Assembly (NCBI RefSeq): GCF_050947875.1
Contig: NC_134569.1
Location: forward strand, 187,046,067-187,110,066
DNA from: Dermacentor variabilis
Lineage: Eukaryota; Arthropoda; Arachnida; Ixodida; Ixodidae
Length of the DNA stretch: 64,000 nt
Direction of reading: 5' to 3'
Under the pieces are notes generated by a model that searched no databases, was not told the DNA's origin, and saw only the letters and a program-made list of their open reading frames with translations. Positions 20,389-29,572 of the stretch are shown here, piece after piece; position 1 is the stretch's first letter; every line of letters starts with the position of its first letter. A program made the translations under genes and the position numbers.

Positions 20389-21213
20389 CTAGACTAGGAC
20401 GGCACCGAGGCCTAGGCTACTGGCGTTAGGGTCGATTTCGGTATCTGTGTTCTCGCGGAAATTCACAAGTACCGGCGGCCACTGCATGCGTTGTTTGAAC
20501 AAGGCACCACATTTAGTTAGAGGTGTCAGTGACTCAGCGATGCTTGAAGAGTCCTTGACAAAGCGCCTGTAGTAGGCACACATGCCAAGGAATCGACGCA
20601 CTGCCTTCTTGTCGATGGGCTGCAGAAACGTTGCGTGGCAGCTGCGGATCGGGGTGGACTCAAGATACGCTGATGACGTGGCCCAGGGAGAGAAGCTCAT
20701 CGTAAGCGAAACGGCCCTTTTCCGGCCGCAGAGTGAGCCCTGATGACTTGATAGCCTCTAGTACTGTCGAAAGCCGCCAAAGGTGATCGTCGAAATTTCC
20801 GGCAAAGACGACGACGTCATCCAAGTAAACACACACGTCTGCCACTTCAATCCTGCTAACGCCGTGTCCATGACGCACTAGAGCATTGCAGGCGCTGTGC
20901 ACAGTCCGAATGGCATGACCTCGCATTCGTAATGGCCGTCTGGCCTGGTAAAGGCTGTGGTTTCGCGATCTCTCTCGTCGATTTCTGTTTGCCAGTGGCC
21001 GGACTTGAGATCCATTGACGATAAGTATTTAGCGATGCAGAGCCGGTCGAATGCCTCGTCTATCCGTGGGAGGGGGTATACGCCCTTCTTCGATATATTG
21101 CTCAGTCGACGATAATCAGCGCAGAAACGTAGAGTTCTGTCCTTTTTCTTCACCAAGACTATGGGCGATACCCACGGGCTTTTCGACGGCTGGGTAAAGT
21201 CGTCGTGCAGCAA
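20389..21213 (-). pseudogene. Gypsy C/E reverse transcriptase
   Basis: Two overlapping minus-strand frames cover the RT. The first (21213-20878) has [59 protein letters not shown] and MPFGLCTAPAML. The second (20926-20660) has VCVYLDDVVVFAGNFDDHL and LTLRPEKGRFAYDELL. The catalytic YLDD is intact but a frameshift separates it from the fingers and palm. A third frame (20700-20389) carries the connection domain and RNase H start (KKAVRRFLGMCAYYRRFV, then DPNASSLGLGAVLV). It is an inactive remnant. Confidence 0.8.
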
Positions 21214-21656
21214 CTCGTCGAATTGTTGCCTAATGGCTTCACGTTCTCGCGTCGAAACTAGATAAGGGCTCTGGCGGAGTGGTCATCATTATCGTCATCA
21301 TTTATTTTCACTTAAAAACACCGATGCGGAAATACATAAGGGGCGGGGGGGTTGGCAGCAGGAAACAATACAGGGCGGGTTATGATAAAGAAGGTAACAG
21401 TGAACAAGAAATAAAGACCGAATTAAAAACCAACTATATATAACGAGAACCACATACAGAAAAGATATTGTTAAGGGGTGACGGGGGAGAGATTTCTCTA
21501 CTGACGTTCATTGACTGGTGATTCCATGAAGGTCTCTTCCTTCCAGAGGGAAAGAGAAAAAAGCAGCACAAGACATTTAGGTAACAAAAAGGGTTGTAGG
21601 TCTATCTTTGAATTTTGAGGGATCACTCTCATTGACAAGAGATTGAGGAAGTTTTT

Positions 21657-21666
21657 TCCAGTCTTC
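21657..21666. repeat. TSD of truncated I-LINE, left (TCCAGTCTTC)
   Basis: This 10-bp direct repeat is identical to 21848-21857 and flanks the truncated LINE insertion exactly. Confidence 0.85.
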
Positions 21667-21847
21667 CAGGCCCTAGGCCCTAGTGCAGCACGCGAGCGAT
21701 GCAGCACGACTCAGTGGAGCATTGGAATAGGGGCCCACCCTTGCTCAAGAGAAGTCTCAAGTCGCCAACGCCAAGAAGATGAAGACGACGGAGACCTCGT
21801 AACCGCGAAACTCTTGAAAGACTCAATAAAAGTTTTCACTCACTCAC
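21667..21847 (+). mobile_element. I-type LINE 3' end, 5'-truncated, 181 bp
   Basis: The insertion comprises the last part of an I-type LINE: end of ORF2, short 3' UTR, AATAAAAGTTTTCACTCACT and a CACT-repeat tail, as in the LINE ending at 16051. It is bounded by the 10-bp duplication TCCAGTCTTC. It sits in plus orientation inside the minus-strand LINE at 21283-22705 and is therefore younger than it. Confidence 0.85.
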
Positions 21848-22705
21848 TCCAGTCTTCAATACTGCATGGTAGAAAATATTGATAAAAGGATTTGTTAGAT
21901 CCGTACAGTCTTTGTAAACTACATGATTTGAAAATATCGCTGGAAGTACGATTAGGAGGCAGCAGGAGCACAACATGAATATCCGGAAAATTATGGTATA
22001 TTTTGTAATGAAGACAAAGAAGAGTGGTCCCGCGGCACACCGCTAAAGATGGAAGACCTAGGGATGATTTGATAGTGGTAACAAAATATTCCTGTCCTAT
22101 TTAGAAGTGATAAACTGTGAGGCTCGGCTATGCATTACTTCTAACGCGTCGATTAAATAAGCTTGATGGGGACTCCAGATAGAGGATGCATACTCAAGTC
22201 TGGTCAGAATAAACGTTTCGTAAGCTACTAGCCGACGGATGAAAGAGGGAGAAGTGAGGGATCGTCTGATGAAGCCGAGAGTATTGGAGGTATCAGCAGC
22301 GAGCTTGAGTATGTGTTCTGGCCAGGATAAGTTGTTAGTGATTGTTATTCCAAGATAGCGATAAGAATCAACTTGATCAATACTAATTGAATTGAGAGAA
22401 TAAGGATAGATATAGTTAACCCTTTTCCGAGAAATGTACACGAATTTTCATTTAGAAACGTTTAAAGACATTAAGCATAAAGTGGACCAGTCCTCAATTT
22501 TATGGAAGTCATCCTCAAGTTTAAACTGATCACTGCTCGAAGAAATTCTTCGATAAAGGATGCAGTCATCTCCCAAACGTCGTATGCTAGAGGAGAGATT
22601 ACTTGGAAGATCATTTCTAACTATCAAAAACAAGAGAGCTCCTAGAATGAAAGGACTTACAAGGTAAATATACCTGGTAGCGAAGCTTCCATAGGAGCCC
22701 ATACG

Positions 22706-23603
22706 TTCAAAACATGGCGGTCCATCGGCGGTCCATGGGGCTTAGCGCCATGTGTATGTGGTAGGAACACTTCCGGCGGAAGAAAAAATAATGTGACGCC
22801 ATGTCCGTTAAAAGCAGAAGTGAGGTCATTTTGTTTTCGAAGGCGCGAAATTTGTTTTGTTCTTATGGAGCTATATATTCAAATGCTCCGCCATTCGACT
22901 TGATGGGCGTTTCGAGCTTTCAGCGTGGAAAGCGATGCAGGAAAAGGCCAGCCGTACGGTTGTCGAAATCGCATCCGTGCACAGCACATACTTTCTTTGG
23001 AGGTCGATGAAAGCTTTAGGTGTAGAGTGCTGATCCTATGGTCGGATGCCAAGCACGTCGGCCAGCGCAGTCTCACGAAAACAACTACGCCATTATCTGG
23101 CGGTCGTAACCCACTCCTTTAACTGAACAGATTAAGAAGCGATGAAGCTACCCGCGTCACCAAATGCAGACAAACTTCGACAAGCAAGAAAGCACAAACT
23201 GTGAGGTGGGCGTATTTCAACAGGTGAGCTTTACGAGTGCGCCTTGCTGTCCATTCCAAGACGTGCATTGCATTGCGAGTGATAGTGGCGTCAACGCCCC
23301 CTGTAGCGATGGGCGCTGAAAAGAAATGCATTTATTGATAGTGATAAAATTAAACTTGTATTTTCTTAACTCGTCACGAATATATAAGAATGACTAGGAG
23401 TTTTATTTTCGTTGAATGAATCTAACTGTGTCTCGCTTGAATTAAAAAACGCGTTTTTCTTTCCCCATGTTTGTTCCCTCCAAACATAGTCGCGCTTCAA
23501 TCGCTGCTCCCACAAGCCCCCATGCTGATGTCGGTGACAATCTGTACTGAACCGCTTTTCGCCCGAAGCTTCGCGACCTATTTGAATCGACCTTGGGACT
23601 TAC
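22706..23603. other. Unassigned segment inside the split Gypsy C/E
   Basis: No RT, gag or transposase motif is visible, though the position (between the LINE RT and the resumption of Gypsy sequence) shows that it entered with or after the LINE. It contains repeated ATGGCGGTCCAT-like motifs near 22715-22735 and a short GC-rich region. It may be a second, unrecognised insertion. Confidence 0.4.
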
Positions 23604-23629
23604 TCGAGCGCACTCTTAAGTTATCATAC
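23604..23629 (-). mobile_element. Gypsy C/E, short bridge piece
   Basis: These 26 bases match 26717-26742 of Gypsy D (TCGAGCGC-x-CTCTT...GTTAT-x-AT). They lie directly before Gypsy D and are continued at 29573 after it. They tie together the two larger parts of the old copy. Confidence 0.7.
23626..23629. repeat. Gypsy D TSD, left (ATAC)
   Basis: ATAC precedes the left LTR and is repeated at 29573-29576 after the right LTR. Because the target is another Gypsy copy, the undisturbed sequence is known from homology and contains this tetramer once, which confirms a 4-bp duplication. Confidence 0.75.
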
Positions 23630-24048
23630 TGTCACGTGGTCGTGACGTCAAAGAACACAGTAGCAATACTGTGAAGGACAAAAGTAACTTTTATGGGCGA
23701 ACCTGTGCCCACAAAAACAGGCTACACTTATAGCACAACGAAAGCGGCGAACACGGTCGGCGATCGTCGAGAATCTGATCAGCGGGTCAAGCGCGTCGGC
23801 TTTTATAGAGCAGTCGTCGAATGTTCCAGACTAATCGTTCGGACCCGCGTGCCTTCCACAAAGCTCTACACCATTCGCGTCACGCGATGAAATCAGATAA
23901 CACAAGGTTCGGCGACAACAGACAGCCGGGTAGAAGCATCGATAACTCTCCAGAAACTCCGGATACATGCAGGCGCGTCCCGCGCTGTGCGATTACATTT
24001 GTTATGCGGCGAAACGTGGTCGCCTGATTAAGATAAGTACACGTGTCA
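23630..24048 (-). repeat. Gypsy D 3' LTR
   Basis: This is the downstream LTR in the element's own direction. It has a TATA-like CTATAAAA (minus strand of 23801-23808). The site equivalent to the AATAAA of the other LTR reads CATAAA here owing to a one-base deletion, so the polyadenylation signal may be damaged. Confidence 0.9.
23801..23808 (-). promoter_or_regulatory. TATA box, Gypsy D 3' LTR
   Basis: CTATAAAA on the minus strand. The same box is at 29327-29334 in the 5' LTR. Confidence 0.6.
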
Positions 24049-24062
24049 ATACCCCCCTCTTA
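24049..24062 (-). promoter_or_regulatory. Gypsy D polypurine tract
   Basis: On the minus strand TAAGAGGGGGGTAT abuts the start of the 3' LTR. A purine run in this position primes plus-strand DNA synthesis in LTR retroelements. Confidence 0.8.
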
Positions 24063-24199
24063 AAAAGCATCGACCCGATGCTGCCTACAAATGAAAGGAA
24101 TAAACAAAAACACCCGTAGCAAAGAAACAAAAATAAGGAAGTTCGTCAGCGTCCGTAAAAGGGTTTCAGACGCACCACGTGGACCACTTCAGATCGTGT

Positions 24200-25347
24200 G
24201 CGGCGCTGTGAATGCGAAATTCCGTCTGGTACGACCTCACAGCCCAGTGCGCCAATAGGTCGAATGACCTTGTAGGGTCCGAAATGGCGACGTAATAGTT
24301 TCTCACTCAGTCCTCGTCGGCGTATCGGTGTCCAAACCTAAACATGGTCGCCAGGCTTGTACTCGACGAAGCGTCGTCGGAGGTTGTAGTGTCGGCTGTC
24401 GGTCCTCTGTTGGTTCTTGACCCGTAGGCGGGCGAGCTGTCGGGCTTCATCGGCGCGCTGGGGATAGCTAGCGACGTCAACATTCTCTTCGTCAGTGACG
24501 TGGGGCAGCATGGCGTCGAGCGTCGTCGTCGGGTTCTGCCGTACACCAGCTTAAACGGCGTGATCTGTGTTGTTTCTTGCACCGCCGTGTTGTAAGCGAA
24601 GGTTACATACAGCAGGACCGCATCCCACGTCTTGTGCTCGACGTCGACGTACATTGCTAGTATATCGGCGAGGGTCTTGTTCAGGCGCTCCGTGAGACCA
24701 TTCGTCAGCGGATGGTAGGCAGTTGTCCTCCTGTGACTTGAATGGCCGTACTGTAGGATGGCTTGGGTGAGCTCTGCTGTAAAAGCCGTTCCTCTGTCGG
24801 TGATGACGACTTGTGGGGCACCATGTCGCAGCAGGATGTTCTCGACGAAAAATTTCGCCACTGCGGCTGCGCTGCCTTTTGGTAGAGCTTTAGTTTCATC
24901 AATGCGGCTGAGATAGCCCCTCGCCACGACGATTCACTTATTCCCGGATGTTGACATCGGAAACGGCCCCAACAAATCCATCCCAATCTGCTGGAATGGT
25001 CGGCGAGGAGGTTCGATCGGCTGTAGTAATCCTCCTGGCCTTGTCGGTGGTGTCTTGCGTCGTTGACAGTCTCGGCATGTCTTGACGTAAGGGGCGACAT
25101 CGGCGGTCAGACGCGGCCAGTAATACTTTTCTTGTATCCTCGACAGTGTCCGGGAGAATCCGAGGTGCCCAGCGGTTGGATCATCGTGTAGGGCATGCAG
25201 TATTTCTGAACGCAGCGCTGATGGTACAACAAGAAGGTAGCTGGCGCGGACTGGTGAGAAGTTCTTCACGAGCAGGTTGTTTTGTAGCGTGAACGAAGAC
25301 AACCCGCGCTTAAATGCCCTAGGGACAACGTCGGTGTTCCCTTCCAA
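24200..25347 (-). pseudogene. Gypsy D integrase
   Basis: The first frame (25347-24934) has the HHCC zinc domain: EILHALHDDPTAGHLGFSRT, then YYWPRL and TCRDCQRRKTPPT. It leads to QQIGMDLLGPFP, which holds the first catalytic Asp. After a stop or frame change, the second frame (24927-24307) has VVITDRGTAFTAEL (second Asp) and AYHPLTNGLTERLNKTLADI (the Glu), then TWDAVLLYVTFAYNTA. The D-D-E set is intact. A further frameshift lies near the end, before the GPY/F-type tail that finishes about 24165 (KPFTDAD region). The enzyme would join the cDNA to host DNA, but the breaks prevent a single product. Confidence 0.85.
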
Positions 25348-25559
25348 ATACTCGACGAGGCCTTTTAGCTCCGGGTCTGCTCGTTGCTGTTTAGTGAAGT
25401 CTTCCGCGCTTATTATCCCAAGGAAGGCGTCGTCTTCCTCGTCGTCTTGCGGCGGGGGATCGATGGGAGCGCGCGATAAGCAGTCGGCGTCGGAGTGTTT
25501 TCTTCCGGTCTTGCATATTACCGTGACGTCATATTCTCGCAGTCTGAGGCTCCACCGCG

Positions 25560-26640
25560 CCAGGCGTCCTGAAGGGTCCTTTTAAGTTAGCTAGCCAACA
25601 CAACGCGTGATGGTCACTGACGACTTTGAATGGCCTCCCATAGAGGTAAGGCGGAATTTAGCTGTAGCCCAAATGATGGCAAGGCATTCCTTTTCAGTCG
25701 TAGAATGATTGCTTTCCGCTTTTGACAGCGACCGGCTTGCATAAAATATCACCCGTTCAAGTCCTTCTTTCCTCTGGACTAGGACTGCACCGCGGCCTAG
25801 GCTACTGGCGTCAGTGCGGATTTCGGTATCGGCGTCCTCGTCGAAGTGTGCAAGTACCGGCGGCGACTGCATGTATCGTTTGAGTTCTTGAAATGCCTTG
25901 GCCTGCGGCGTTTCCCACTTGACCTCGACTTCACATTTGGTTAGGTGTGTTAGCGGCTCCGGGATGCGTAAAAAGTCCTTGACAAAGCACCTATACTAGG
26001 CACACATGCCAAGGAATCTGCGCACTGCCTTCTTGTCGGTTGGCTCCGGGAATTTTGCGATGGCAGCTGTCTTCTGTGAGTCGGGGCGTACTCCTGATTT
26101 GCTGATGACGTGGCGAAGGAACAAAAGCTCAACGTAAGCGAAGCGGCACTTTTCCGGCTTCAAAGTGGGCCCTGATGACTTAACGGCCTCTAACACTGTC
26201 GCAAGCCGCCTAAAGTGATCGTCGAAATTTCCGCCGAAGACAACGACGTCATCCAAGTAAACAAGGCACGTCTGCCACTTCAGTCCGGCTAACACCGTGT
26301 ACATGACGCGCTGAAACGTTGCAGGCGCCGAGCACAGTCTGAATGACATGACCTTGAACTCGTAGAGGCCGTCTGGCGTGATGAAGGCAGTCTTTCCGCA
26401 ATCTCTCTTGTGGACTTCTATTTGCTAGTAGCCAGACTTGAGGTCCATCGACGAGAAGTATTTAGCGTTGCAGAGCCGATCCAATGCGTCGTCTATCCGT
26501 GGAAGGGGGTACACATCCTTCTTCGTGATCTTGTTCAGACGACGATAATCGACGCAGAATCGTAGGGTTCCGTCCTTTTTTCTTCACCAGGACTACAGGA
26601 GAGGCCCACGGGCTTTTCGACGGCTGGATGATGTCGTCGC
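25560..26640 (-). pseudogene. Gypsy D reverse transcriptase and RNase H
   Basis: In sense order: [20 protein letters not shown] (frame 26647-26462), a frame change, [14 protein letters not shown] decay with a stop at the F-S-S-M-D-L region, then the frame 26349-25996 with CSAPATFQRVMYTVLAGLKW and CLVYLDDVVVFGGNFDDHF (YLDD at residues 31-34). KPEKCRFAYVELLFLRH and KKAVRRFLGMCA follow. The RNase H start (25872-25591) gives TDASSLGRGAVLVQRKEG and STTEKECLAIIWA. At least three frame breaks occur. The catalytic Asp pair of the RT remains. Confidence 0.85.
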
Positions 26641-26803
26641 GCAGCATTTCATCGACTTGTCGCCTAATAGCTTCACGTTCTCGCGTCGAAACTCGGTAAG
26701 GGCTCTGGCGGAGTGGTCGAGCGCTCTCTTCGGTTATTATGCGATGCTTTGCAACTGGTGTTTGTCGAATCTTCGATGACGTCGAAAAGCAGTCTTTGTA
26801 TCT

Positions 26804-27781
26804 TCAGAGAAGACTTCTGATCTGCTGCTGCTTACTCATAGGAAGACTTGGATTCACGTGGAAGTCTGGTTCGGGAACTATGCTCATAGGGGTAGATGCG
26901 GCTGAATACGAGAGGACAAAGGCATTGCTGGTTTCCACAATTTCCTCGATATATGCGATTGTCGTGCCCTTGTTGAAGTGCTTGAACTCTTGGCTGAAGT
27001 TGGTTAGCATAACTTCCACTTGCCCTCCGTGGAGTCGAGCGATCCCTCCTGCGACGCAAATTTCACGGTCGAGCAGTATTTGTTGGTCGCCCTCGATGAC
27101 GCCTTCTACGTCAGCGGGTGTTTCGGTGCCGACGGAAATAATAATGCTGGAGCGCGGCGAGATGCTCACTTTATCTTCGAGCACACTCAAGGCGTGGTGA
27201 CGACGAGAGCTCTCCGGCGGTATCGCTTGACCTTGCGACAGCGTTATCGATTTCGACTTCAGGTCGATGACTGTGCCATGTTGATTGAGGAAGTCCATGC
27301 CGAGAATGACGTCTCGTGAACACTGTTGAAGGATAACGAAGGTGGCAGGGTAAGTCCGGTCATGAACGGTTATTCTTGCCTTGCAGACCCCAGTCGGCGT
27401 AATCAGGTGTCCTGCAGCGGTCCGAATTTGAGGGCCTTCCCATACAGTCTTAACTTTCCTCAACTGGGCGGCGATGGGTCCACTCATGACGGAGTAATCA
27501 GCTCCTGTGTCTACCAAGGCGGTGACTGCGTGGCCGTCGAGAAGGACGTCGAGGTCGGTGGTTCTTTGTGTTGCGTTACAGTTAGGTCTTGGGGTCGGAT
27601 CACGGCTTCGTCGTGTTGAACTGAAGTTGGAACGTCGCGTCGTCTTTCGTCGGTGTAGTCTTGGCTTCCTGATTTCGTCGGGACGGCGGCGTGTCGTTAT
27701 GTCGTCGAGGTAATTTATTCGGTGTCTTCGTCGGCGGCGGAGGATCTTCATCAGTTCGACAAACAGCAACCGCACCTCCAT
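26804..27781 (-). pseudogene. Gypsy D protease and pol N-terminal region
   Basis: This is the longest intact piece of the element, 325 residues. Residues 78-100 read DVLLDGHAVTALVDTGADYSVM (retropepsin active site DTGAD at 91-95). GHLITPTG is near 124 and RDVILGMDFL near 156-165. The C-terminal part (KSITLSQGQ to FVLSYSA) is the long post-protease linker typical of this Gypsy family. It is continuous with the basic gag-pol junction at its N-terminus. The frame ends shortly before the RT, where a frameshift lies. The protease itself looks enzymatically complete; it would process Gag and Pol. Confidence 0.85.
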
Positions 27782-27784
27782 CGG

Positions 27785-28992
27785 TTGCTGTTTTTAATTT
27801 TCTTGATATGGGCTCGCTGACCGGCCCCGGGCTGGGCCAGTGTATGGTCGGCGCTACGGCGACAGGTAGCGGCCTGGTGATGGCGACCGCGACGGTCGTC
27901 GAGAGCTCCACTGAGTAGCGTCGAGGTAGTCGGCGATATCGCGGGGGCGTTCACCTTGCTGTGGGCGCGGAGCGTTCACGGCGAAACCTCGCAGTCCCGT
28001 CTCCCGGTATGGGCATCGTCAGTAGACGTGACCCGCTTCTTCGCAGTGGTAGCAGAGCGGGCGGTGGTCAGCAGCGCGCCAAATGTCCGTCTTCCTCGCG
28101 TAGGTGCGCTGGGCGACGGGTGGTCGTGCTGGCGGTGGCGGCGGCGGACGACGGAACTGCGGCGTGACAGGGCCCTGGGGTGGTCGCGGAGAGGGACCTT
28201 GACGGCGTGCGACGGCGGCGTAGGTCATCGCTTGCGGCTCAGGCTGCGGCGATTCAGAGGCTACTCCAAGTTGTTGTTGGAGATCCTCACGCACGGCGTC
28301 GGCAATCGAAGCCACTTGAGGCTGTGATGATGGGAAGTGCTTTTGTAGCTCCTCCCGCACGACGGCTCGGATAGTCTCGCGTAGGTCGTCGGTGGCCAGT
28401 GACTGAACTGCGGCGTAGTTTGTCGAGTTCGTGCGGCGGTCGAATTGCCGGTTTCTAATCTCGAGTGTCTTCTCGATGCTGGTGGCCTCGCGAAGAAACT
28501 CGTCGACGGTCTTCGGTGGGCTTCGTACCATTCCGGCAAAAAGTTCCGCCTTCACACCACGCATAAGAAAGGCGGACTTTCTTCTCCTCGGTCATTTCTG
28601 GGTGGGCGTGGCGGAACATACGGCTCATTTCCTCAGTGAAGATGGCAATCGTCTCATGCGGCAGCTGCGCTCTGATCTCCAGTAGAGCTTGGGCTCGCTC
28701 TTTTCGCACGACGCTTGTATATGTTTGCAGGAAGCCGCTACGGAAAAGCTTCCAGGTCGTTAAGGTGGCTTCTCGGTTCTCGAACCACGTCCTGGCCGCG
28801 TCTTCCAATGCGAAGAAGACATATCGCAGTTTGTCGTCGCTGTTCCAATTGTTAAACGTAGCGTCTCTCGTACGTCTCAAGCCAGGTTTCCGGGGCCTCG
28901 AAAGTTGAACCGCGGAACGTCGGAGGCTCCCTGGGCTGCTGCAGCACGACGGGGGACGCTGGGGCTGCCATTGGGGTGGACCTTGTGGCCAT
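27785..28992 (-). pseudogene. Gypsy D gag
   Basis: The ATG at 28992 begins MATRSTPMAAPASPVVLQQ, leading to ETWLETYERRYV. A frameshift follows, then NNWNSDDKLRYVFFALEDAA and RTWFENREA (the retrotransposon-gag capsid-like domain). A second frameshift near 28560 leads to the frame 28564-28019 (MRGVKAELFAGMV, TIRAVVREELQKHF, AMTYAAVARRQG, a Pro-rich stretch). That ends in a zinc knuckle CYHCEEAGHVY, where the next codon is TGA, apparently replacing a Trp, and the last Cys follows in RCPYRE. The protein would assemble the particle and bind RNA. Two frameshifts and one stop inactivate it. Confidence 0.85.
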
Positions 28993-29139
28993 CTTCTTAG
29001 TCGTCTCAGGCAAAAGTTCGTGCTATGGTGACAGTCCTTACAGCCTGCGGCTACCTCGCTGGTTCTTGACGACGTTGGTGTCTTCCGCGTGAGGGCTTGG
29101 GTCACGGCTTTGTGGGGGCGTCCTGTACATGAATGCGAA

Positions 29140-29153
29140 GCACCTCCACCAGA
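29140..29153 (-). promoter_or_regulatory. Gypsy D primer-binding site
   Basis: On the minus strand TCTGGTGGAGGTGC starts two bases after the 5' LTR. TGGTGGAGGTGC also occurs at 44042 immediately after the LTR end of Gypsy F. A sequence beginning TGG is expected to pair with the CCA end of a tRNA; which tRNA is not determined. Confidence 0.7.
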
Positions 29154-29572
29154 TGTCACGTGGTCGTGACGTCAAAGAACACAGTAGCAATACTGTGAAG
29201 GACAAAAGTAACTTTTATTGGGCGAACCTGTGCCCACAAAAACAGGCTACACTTATAGCACAACGATAGCGGCGAACACGGTCGGCGATCGTCGAGAATC
29301 TGATCAGCGGGTCAAGCGCGTCGGCTTTTATAGAGCAGTCGTCCAATGTTCCAGACTTATCGTTCGGACCCGCGTGCCTTCCACAAAGTTCTACGCCATT
29401 CGCGTCACGCGATGAAATCAGTCACACGAGGTTCGGCGACAACAGACAGCCGGGTAGAAGCATCGATAACTTTCCAGAAACTTCGGATACATGCAGGCGC
29501 GTCCCGCGCTGTGCGATTAAATTTGTTAGGCGGCGAAACGTAGTCGCTTGATTAACATAAGTACACGTGTCA
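29154..29572 (-). repeat. Gypsy D 5' LTR
   Basis: This is the upstream LTR, 419 bp, with TATA-like CTATAAAA (29327-29334) and AATAAA (minus strand of 29213-29218). It supplies the promoter of the element. It differs from the 3' LTR at about 15 positions by eye. Confidence 0.9.

Larger units (their letters stand above)
18800..21282 (-). mobile_element. Gypsy copy C/E, 3' half (RT to integrase)
   Basis: On the minus strand the order is RT (21213-20660), RNase H (about 20500-20180), integrase zinc region (19918-19637) and integrase core (19543-18800), as in Gypsy D. The RT retains VYLDDVVVF. The high-coordinate end stops exactly at GGCGGAGTGG, the point corresponding to 26716 of Gypsy D. The matching next bases (TCGAGCGC) reappear at 23604 and the rest of the pol/gag region is at 29573-31165. 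I infer that C and E are one old copy split by later insertions. It carries several frameshifts and an internal SINE (19144-19306). The low-coordinate end is truncated at the integrase C-terminus. Confidence 0.8.
21283..22705 (-). mobile_element. CR1/Jockey-like LINE 3' part inserted in Gypsy C/E
   Basis: On the minus strand, 22702-22448 reads ILGALLFLIVRNDLPS, then RLGDDCILYRRI. This is the RT motif pair P-L-L-F...F-A-D-D-C-x-L-Y, with the first catalytic positions altered to L-G-D-D. The frame 22441-22097 follows (VDSYRYLGITITNNLSW, FIRRSLTSPSFIRRLVAYE, LEYASSIWSPHQ), the thumb and C-terminal part. Further on is KKLPQSLVNESDPSKF, then a 3' UTR ending in a TGA-rich tail at 21283. It is interrupted by a truncated I-LINE at 21667-21847. 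The 5' boundary is not clear. The element or a composite extends to 23603, where Gypsy sequence resumes. Confidence 0.7.
23630..29572 (-). mobile_element. Gypsy retrotransposon D, both LTRs present, 5943 bp
   Basis: The element has two 419-bp LTRs (23630-24048 and 29154-29572) in the same orientation. In the sense (minus) direction each starts TGACACGTGT and ends CACGTGACA. Internally, in sense order, lie a primer-binding site, gag, protease, RT, RNase H, integrase and a polypurine tract. By eye the LTRs differ at about 15 of 419 positions (substitutions plus two small indels), so the insertion is not recent. The 4-bp TSD ATAC flanks it. Gag and pol contain several frameshifts and stops, so it is not autonomous now, although most catalytic residues (DTGAD, YLDD, D-D-E) are still there. 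It sits inside the older copy C/E. Confidence 0.92.

Noticed and set aside
26739..28374. Plus-strand frames (153, 99, 123 residues) over Gypsy D
   Set aside because: They are opposite the minus-strand protease and gag frames with clear motifs (DTGAD, zinc knuckle).
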